Shown here: piece after piece, positions 53,437 through 57,466 of the stretch
How positions within the stretch are numbered: position 1 is the stretch's first letter
Layout: each line of letters opens with the position of its first letter
DNA from: an uncultured Mycoplasmatota bacterium
GTDB lineage: Bacteria > Bacillota_I > Bacilli_A > RF39 > UBA660
Direction of reading: 5' to 3'
NCBI GenBank assembly: GCA_946498375.1
Contig: CAMMOI010000003.1
Location: 1-57,466, forward strand
Length of the DNA stretch: 57,466 bases
Translations under genes and position numbers: made by a program
Notes under the pieces: model-generated
The model's input: only the letters and a program-made list of their open reading frames with translations
What the model was told of the DNA's origin: nothing
Databases searched by the model: none

Positions 53437-54987
53437 TTATGTAATATTTTTAAATGCAAAAATAATATCTACTAGTTTATCTTGATAAATATTAATCTTT
53501 TCTACTAAATTAATTATTAATTCCCTAGGCAAACTTTTAAAAGATAAGAAATCATTAATATACTTTTCTATTACTTTATTATCTATTTTATTTGATTTCA
53601 TATTTTTATTTTTAAGATTATCAATATTCTTTTTATTATTATCTATTTCAGATTTAATATTTTCACTAACTCTTATATATTGTTCTTCATCAATTATTCC
53701 GTTTAACCTATCCATATAAGTTTTATCTAGACTTTCAGTTAGTTTATTATTTGCTATTTCTATACTTTCAATTTGTTTTTTAATTTTTAATGTATTAGTC
53801 TCAAATTCTAAATTTTTAACTTTCTCTTTTATTTTATTTTTATCTAAATACTTTTTACACACATCTCTTATGTTGTCTAAAATAACACTTTCTAATACTT
53901 CATAATTGTTTGTATGAGTTGTGCAGACATGATATTTTGAGTATGTTCTATAATAATCACAAATAGTATAACTTCTTCCAGTTTTATTTTGATATCTAAT
54001 TGTTATTCTGTGTTTGCAATCTCCACAATATAAAAGCCCATCTAACAAATAAAATCTTTTTTTATCTGGTCTTTTAGCATTTTTAGGAAGTAATGTTTGG
54101 ACATAATTAAATATGTCTTTATCTATGATTGCTTCATGGGTATTTTCAACTATAATGTAATCATTTGGATTATTCTTAATAGTCTTTTTAAGTTTATAAT
54201 TAAGCTTTTTAGTCTTAGCTTGTACTACATCTCCTGTGTAAATTCTATTAGTTAAAATTGCTTTTATAGTAGTATCTGCCCATACTCCATATTTTTGGGA
54301 TATACATTTTGCATTCCATAGATAGTTATAATAAGAGGCTGGTGTTTTTATTTTTCTTTCAGTTAAATATTGAGCAATATAATGATATGTATTACCTTCA
54401 AGTGCTAAATCAAAGATTAATTTGACTACACTTGCTTGTTCTTCATTTATAATTAAATGATTCTTATTTGTTGGATCTTTCATATAGCCAAATGGACATC
54501 TTCCTGATACATATAAACCATCTTTCATTCTAGAATATAAACTACTTTTTACTTTTTTAGAAATATCTTTAGCATACATATCATTCATTATAGCTTTAAA
54601 TGGTGCTATATCATTATTAGTATTATCTATAAATGTATCTATACCATCATTAACAGCAATATATCTAATATCATTATTGGGAAAATACTTTTCTATTAAT
54701 TCACCAGTAGCAATATAATCTCTACCTAATCTAGACATATCTTTGGTAATAATCATATTAATTTTGCCTAATTCAACATCTCTAATCATTTTAATAAACG
54801 CTGGTCTATCAAAATTAGTTCCAGAAAAGCCATCATCTATATATTCTTCTACTACAGTATAATTATTTTCTTTAACATATTGATTAAGCAAACTTCTTTG
54901 ACTAACAATACTTTCAGATTCTAAATTACCATCATCTCTTGATAATCTTATATAAAGCCCTACTTTAAAACTATTATTTTCTAACAT
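53437..54987 (-). CDS. Large serine recombinase (Tn4451 TnpX-like)
   Basis: A 516-residue site-specific recombinase. The N-terminal resolvase domain has the catalytic Ser in YIRLSRDDG, with YIDDGFSGTNFDRPAF and MIITKDMSRLGRDY. A recombinase domain follows (CPFGYMKD, ILTNRIYTGDVVQ), then a zinc ribbon (YCGDCKHRI paired with YHVC), a coiled coil near 375-470 and a short tail. It inserts or excises elements through short att sites. It is intact. Its start overlaps the stop of a 45-residue ORF (TAATG). Confidence 0.92.
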   Translation of the reverse strand: MLENNSFKVGLYIRLSRDDGNLESESIVSQRSLLNQYVKENNYTVVEEYIDDGFSGTNFDRPAFIKMIRDVELGKINMIITKDMSRLGRDYIATGELIEKYFPNNDIRYIAVNDGIDTFIDNTNNDIAPFKAIMNDMYAKDISKKVKSSLYSRMKDGLYVSGRCPFGYMKDPTNKNHLIINEEQASVVKLIFDLALEGNTYHYIAQYLTERKIKTPASYYNYLWNAKCISQKYGVWADTTIKAILTNRIYTGDVVQAKTKKLNYKLKKTIKNNPNDYIIVENTHEAIIDKDIFNYVQTLLPKNAKRPDKKRFYLLDGLLYCGDCKHRITIRYQNKTGRSYTICDYYRTYSKYHVCTTHTNNYEVLESVILDNIRDVCKKYLDKNKIKEKVKNLEFETNTLKIKKQIESIEIANNKLTESLDKTYMDRLNGIIDEEQYIRVSENIKSEIDNNKKNIDNLKNKNMKSNKIDNKVIEKYINDFLSFKSLPRELIINLVEKINIYQDKLVDIIFAFKNIT

Positions 54988-55124
54988 TAATTACTACCTT
55001 TTACCGAGGAATAATAAGTAATATTAAATTTCTTTTGTAATTCTATTTTTAATACTTCTGTTATTATTTCATTTAAAGATTTAGAAGCATCATTAAATTT
55101 TAGATTAATCTTATATTTAACCAT
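54987..55124 (-). CDS. 45-residue ORF coupled to the recombinase
   Basis: Starts at ATG 55124 after a G-rich ribosome site and ends at the TAA that overlaps the recombinase ATG. The product (MVKYKINLKFNDASKSLNE then an IITEVLKIEL helix) is a small helical protein without known motif. Tiny ORFs immediately before large serine recombinases are frequent in Firmicute elements and may act in translation coupling or directionality. Confidence 0.55.
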   Translation of the reverse strand: MVKYKINLKFNDASKSLNEIITEVLKIELQKKFNITYYSSVKGSN

Positions 55125-55218
55125 AGAGTTTAATACCCCCCATAAATTCTATGGTTTTAAAGTTTGGAAAATTACTTGATATGAAATTTGCATACCTAAT
55201 AATATTACTTAATGTCAT
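55117..55218 (-). CDS. 33-residue ORF before the coupled ORF
   Basis: Starts at ATG 55218 with AAGGA just upstream and overlaps the next ORF by eight bases. The product begins MTLSNIIRYANFISS and has no known motif. Size and overlap suggest a translational leader of the recombinase genes; low certainty. Confidence 0.4.
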   Translation of the reverse strand: MTLSNIIRYANFISSNFPNFKTIEFMGGIKLYG

Positions 55219-55500
55219 AGTCCTTCTTAATATTAATAAACATCATCTCATTTTGCTTTGATGACACCTCTCGCTAAATATAAGAGTCTAGTCATTTACT
55301 GTGGAAAGTTTTATCTATCATCCCAAAACGATTCATAATTTACCAAATTATGAAACAGCAGGATATATACACACTTTTCCTTACCAAATAAGAATTTGGA
55401 TATACACCACTCTTATTTCGTTCTTACACAATTCATCCTACTTTGTAGGTTGATATAGGAAATGTAATAAAGATTTTATATTATAATTACAATAACTTAA
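55219..55500. other. Non-coding element end region rich in inverted repeats
   Basis: I see no convincing gene here. Three perfect small inverted repeats stand out: CATAATTT-ACC-AAATTATG (55334-55352), CCAAAT-AAGA-ATTTGG (55384-55399) and CCTAC-TTT-GTAGG (55437-55449). The words AGCAGGAT and ATATACACACTT (55357-55376) recur at 56703-56735, exactly where module 3 is cut. The region is a likely left end or regulatory leader of the recombinase element. Confidence 0.5.
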
Positions 55501-55501
55501 A

Positions 55502-55926
55502 AAACAAAAAAACATCCAAAATTCTTATTTTCATTAAAAATTATAGGATGATTTAATTTTTATTAATTATTATTTTTTAATTTTAAAGTTTTTACAAACC
55601 TATTTATTAAAGCCGGCTTTGCAAATTGTTCTTCTAGTACTAATACACTATTTTTATATCTATTATAGGCTTTATCATAATTTCCTTGTTCAATTTGTTC
55701 AACACAATAACCTACTATATTATCATAAATATAATCATAAATAATATCTGATTGTTCTTCTTTATTAATCATTTCAACAATTATTGGTGCTACTTCATAG
55801 TAGTGTTCTATATCCTCTTTTGAAACAAAATTATCTCTAAACCATCTTAATACTACTAATTCATAACAATTATCGTCAAAATTTTCTTTAAAGTTTTTCA
55901 TACACGCTGATGTTAAATAACATCCC
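55502..55926. repeat. Direct repeat, copy 2 (3' CFI-domain region plus terminator)
   Basis: Partner of 52365-52789. A third, shorter copy (Cys motif to FVTK) is at about 56738-56850. Confidence 0.85.
55506..55550 (-). terminator. Terminator of module 2
   Basis: Same CATCC/GGATG hairpin and T run as at 52369. Confidence 0.6.
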
Positions 55927-56201
55927 CCGCTATTTTGAACTTCTTTTATTGATGGATTAGAAGAACTATTGCTTTCGTTCCTATTATAATCTGGGCCTTC
56001 ACCGTTATTATAACTATCACTACTTTTATAATAAGAATGAGAATGCCCACCATCTCCATTATCTTTATATCTATTTACAGAACCATTTTTTTCATAACTT
56101 GTATACTGTAGATTAGAATCACTATAATCATCATACCTATCGATATCATAGCTAGCATATCCCCAATCTCTATTTTGACCACCTTTTTTATTTTCAGACA
56201 T
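55563..56201 (-). CDS. CFI-box-like protein of module 2 (intact)
   Basis: A 212-residue cytosolic protein. Residues 1-90 are low-complexity, rich in Asn, Ser, Gly, Tyr and Asp (DIDRYDDYSDSNLQY, GDGGHSHSYYKSSD). Then GGCYLTSACMKNFKENFDD opens the conserved C-terminal domain, with LVVLRWFRDNFV, HYYEVAPIIVEMI and a helical end with EEQFAKPAL. The Cys motif and the YYEVAP-type segment recall the CFI-box domain, whose function is not known to me. I start at ATG 56201, after AAAGGAAAGAG; it is 19 bases from its partner gene. Confidence 0.75.
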   Translation of the reverse strand: MSENKKGGQNRDWGYASYDIDRYDDYSDSNLQYTSYEKNGSVNRYKDNGDGGHSHSYYKSSDSYNNGEGPDYNRNESNSSSNPSIKEVQNSGGCYLTSACMKNFKENFDDNCYELVVLRWFRDNFVSKEDIEHYYEVAPIIVEMINKEEQSDIIYDYIYDNIVGYCVEQIEQGNYDKAYNRYKNSVLVLEEQFAKPALINRFVKTLKLKNNN

Positions 56202-56220
56202 ATATTCTCTTTCCTTTTCT

Positions 56221-56496
56221 CTATCTATTTTTATTAGCATTATATTCGACATCGCCGTCTTCATATATAATAAAATTTCCAATTCCTAGTTTTTCAAACG
56301 TTAATACTAATTGACTAACAATATATTCTTTATTTTCATTAGTTTTCGTGGGTAGCTGACGATATTTTTTTAATTTAGCATTAAATTCATCAAATATCTC
56401 TTTATTAGTATTATTGTAATCAAAATAGGATTCTAATGCTAATGCACCTTTAAAAATAAATTTATCAAAATTTTCTATATTAATTTTAAAACTCAT
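56221..56496 (-). CDS. Module 2 variable partner protein, unknown
   Basis: A 91-residue soluble protein (KINIENFDKFIFKGALAL, FEKLGIGNFIIYEDGD). No motif is recognised and there is no likeness to the partners in modules 1 and 3. The start overlaps the end of a 28-residue ORF (ATGA), and it is followed by the intact CFI-like gene. Confidence 0.6.
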   Translation of the reverse strand: MSFKINIENFDKFIFKGALALESYFDYNNTNKEIFDEFNAKLKKYRQLPTKTNENKEYIVSQLVLTFEKLGIGNFIIYEDGDVEYNANKNR

Positions 56497-56579
56497 AGTT
56501 CAATGTTTATTCCTTTCACAATTATTGTATTTTTATCTAACAAATCAAGTACCCTTCTTATTATTACACCTCCAAACAT
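56493..56579 (-). CDS. 28-residue ORF coupled to the module 2 partner
   Basis: Starts at ATG 56579, contains a GGAGG that may itself serve a later start, and ends with TGA overlapping the next ATG. The product reads MFGGVIIRRVLDLLDKN followed by TIIVKGINIEL. It may be a leader peptide or the end of a gene cut by the upstream junction. Confidence 0.4.
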   Translation of the reverse strand: MFGGVIIRRVLDLLDKNTIIVKGINIEL

Positions 56580-56583
56580 TTAT

Positions 56584-56630
56584 TCAGCATTTACTATTAA
56601 ATGATTTTTATTTGTTATTTTGATTCATTA
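56584..56630 (-). pseudogene. Short trace of a serine recombinase gene
   Basis: About 40 bases match the recombinase region around 54440-54475 (codons for TNKNHLIINEEQ) at roughly four of five positions, but with frame-breaking changes. The match is short, so it is tentative. Confidence 0.3.
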
Positions 56631-56732
56631 TTCTTCTGTTTTTTAAAATTTTAATTAATCCCATATTCATGCCTCCATAGAAAAAATTATTAAATATTAA
56701 ATAGCAGGATAAGAAGATGGTACATATACACA

Positions 56733-57065
56733 CTTCTTTGTAACAAAATTATCTCTGAACCATCTTAATACTACTAATTCATAACAATTATCATCAAAAT
56801 TTTCTTGAAAATATTTCATACAAGCCGAAGTTAAATAATAATTACCAGTTTTAGTGATTTTTTGACTTTTATCTTCATTATGAGAGTTGATACAGTAAAT
56901 GTTTGCTTTTCAGAATTATAATTCACATGAGTACCAGCATGTGGTTCTCTTGGATCTCTATTATATAGATGCTGTATTTTTTGTAAGCTTTAAATGTTCT
57001 CCTCTACCATTTACAAATGAATTGGTAACATCATTTTTGCCAACAATTTTATCTTTATCGTTTAT
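56733..57065 (-). pseudogene. CFI-box-like protein of module 3, frameshifted and truncated
   Basis: Minus-strand frames read INDKDKIVGKNDVTN, then after a shift REPHAGTHVNYNSEKQTFTV, then after another shift KITKTGNYYLTSACMKYFQE and on to LVVLRWFRDNFVTK, where the homology stops at the ATATACACACTT word. At least two frameshifts and loss of the last 80 codons make it dead. The likely start is ATA 57065, five to six bases after GGGGAG and overlapping its partner gene. Confidence 0.75.
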
Positions 57066-57435
57066 TTTTTCTCCCCTTTCTAATTATTTTACTTTCATCA
57101 TATTCTTGATTAACTGGACAACTGCCATAAAATATAACTGTGCTTAACCATATATCTACCTCTTCAAAATAATCTCCACTCCATGCATCATTTGGAATTT
57201 CATCCATTAATTTTTGAATATTTATTACTTCATTGTCAGTCATATTAAGTAAATTATTGTTATCAACATAATATTTAACCCACAACATTGTAATTTCTAA
57301 CATTTCTTCAAACTTACTTTTATATTCTTTATATGGCTCATATTTTGAAGCTGCTAGCAAATAAAATATCAATTTAGCTAAAGCAGTTTCAATTTCATAA
57401 CGTGTTAAAATTTTTAGAGTGTTTTCCTCTTTCAT
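57055..57435 (-). CDS. Module 3 variable partner protein, helical, unknown
   Basis: A 126-residue protein, mainly helical (RYEIETALAKLIFYLLAASK, YKSKFEEMLEITMLW) with a basic tail. It shows no likeness to the partners of modules 1 and 2, yet it has the same 24-base leader as module 1 and overlaps a CFI-like gene downstream. It appears intact although its partner is broken. Confidence 0.65.
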   Translation of the reverse strand: MKEENTLKILTRYEIETALAKLIFYLLAASKYEPYKEYKSKFEEMLEITMLWVKYYVDNNNLLNMTDNEVINIQKLMDEIPNDAWSGDYFEEVDIWLSTVIFYGSCPVNQEYDESKIIRKGRKNKR

Positions 57436-57440
57436 AGTTC

Positions 57441-57464
57441 TCCTTTCTTGGCTTATATTATAAA
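57441..57464 (-). promoter_or_regulatory. Shared module leader, copy 2
   Basis: Identical over 24 bases to 53345-53368, with TATAAT and AAGAAAGGA on the minus strand. Confidence 0.7.
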
Positions 57465-57466
57465 TT

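Larger units (their letters stand above)
52074..57466 (-). mobile_element. Serine-recombinase island with tandem CFI-box-like modules (partial)
   Basis: From the break in the LysM gene to the window end, the DNA is a mosaic. In minus-strand order it reads: module 3 (57435-56733, truncated), short recombinase-like trace, module 2 (56579-55563, intact), leader and two tiny ORFs, an intact serine recombinase (54987-53437), end-like palindrome (53430), module 1 (53335-52426, one nonsense codon), recombinase remnant (52330-52088), and end-like palindrome (52087) at the LysM junction. No conjugation or replication genes are in view. The far end lies outside the window. Confidence 0.7.

Noticed and set aside
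56899-57147. Plus-strand 82-residue ORF
   Set aside because: It is antisense to the broken CFI-like gene and the partner gene of module 3, with no ribosome site.
1-57466. Recoded TGA (Trp) as in Mycoplasma
   Set aside because: Many intact genes end with TGA (Xer, response regulator, DUF-type genes) and their Trp residues are coded by TGG.

Overview
The window comes from a very AT-rich, low-GC Gram-positive bacterium of the Bacilli side of the Firmicutes. The best guess is an anaerobic, gut-associated Erysipelotrichales or RF39-like lineage. The evidence is strong AGGAGG-type ribosome sites, short promoters, TGA used as an ordinary stop (so not a Mycoplasma code), the dnaG-rpoD-trmK block typical of Firmicutes, a 6S RNA beside tcdA and near rarA as in Bacillus, an oxygen-independent ribonucleotide reductase (NrdD/NrdG), and abundant antimicrobial-sensing ABC and two-component loci. 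The assignment to a lineage is inference; no rRNA or tRNA gene is present to settle it.

Layout. 1-9.7 kb is mostly housekeeping: a DUF421 membrane protein, a secreted glucosaminidase-like protein, a HerA-type ATPase, 6S RNA, tcdA, gpsA-rarA, a Xer recombinase, a 43-residue Asn/Ala/Lys/Ser protein too short for normal gene calling, and a C39-type cysteine peptidase. 9.7-27.5 kb is an envelope-stress and transport region: a 5'-truncated VanS-like kinase next to a MacB-type ABC protein; a TetR divergon with a small-protein operon, one gene of which is frameshifted; an ABC transporter plus response regulator/kinase set, with an 11-bp-phased direct repeat in its promoter; a beta-lactamase-fold wall protein; a GntR(YtrA)-ABC operon with a clear operator; a decayed BceRS-type pair; and a ZupT-type metal transporter that seems to use a non-AUG start. 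27.6-51.6 kb is again core: mnmA, a SpoIIM-like protein, mscL, trmK-rpoD-dnaG, an orphan RnfC/RnfD-like pair lacking key cofactor motifs, uvrC, fmt, a GH25 lysozyme, dut-nrdG-nrdD, and a divergent Crp/Fnr regulator that shares a 16-bp palindrome with nrdD.

51.6-57.5 kb is the most unusual part. A LysM protein gene is cut by an island that runs off the window. The island repeats a unit. One gene has a variable sequence, and the next carries a conserved C-terminal domain with the motif CYLTSACM (a CFI-box-like domain). The second gene is followed by a conserved terminator, and serine-recombinase genes or remnants lie between units. Three such modules are visible, one intact, one with a single nonsense codon and one truncated. 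They share 3' sequence of about 425 bp (two copies), a 24-bp promoter/RBS leader (two copies) and a palindromic end sequence (two copies). This looks like stepwise accretion of cassettes that keep a constant 5' leader and 3' domain and exchange the middle. It is the best candidate here for an undescribed system; its function cannot be read from sequence alone.
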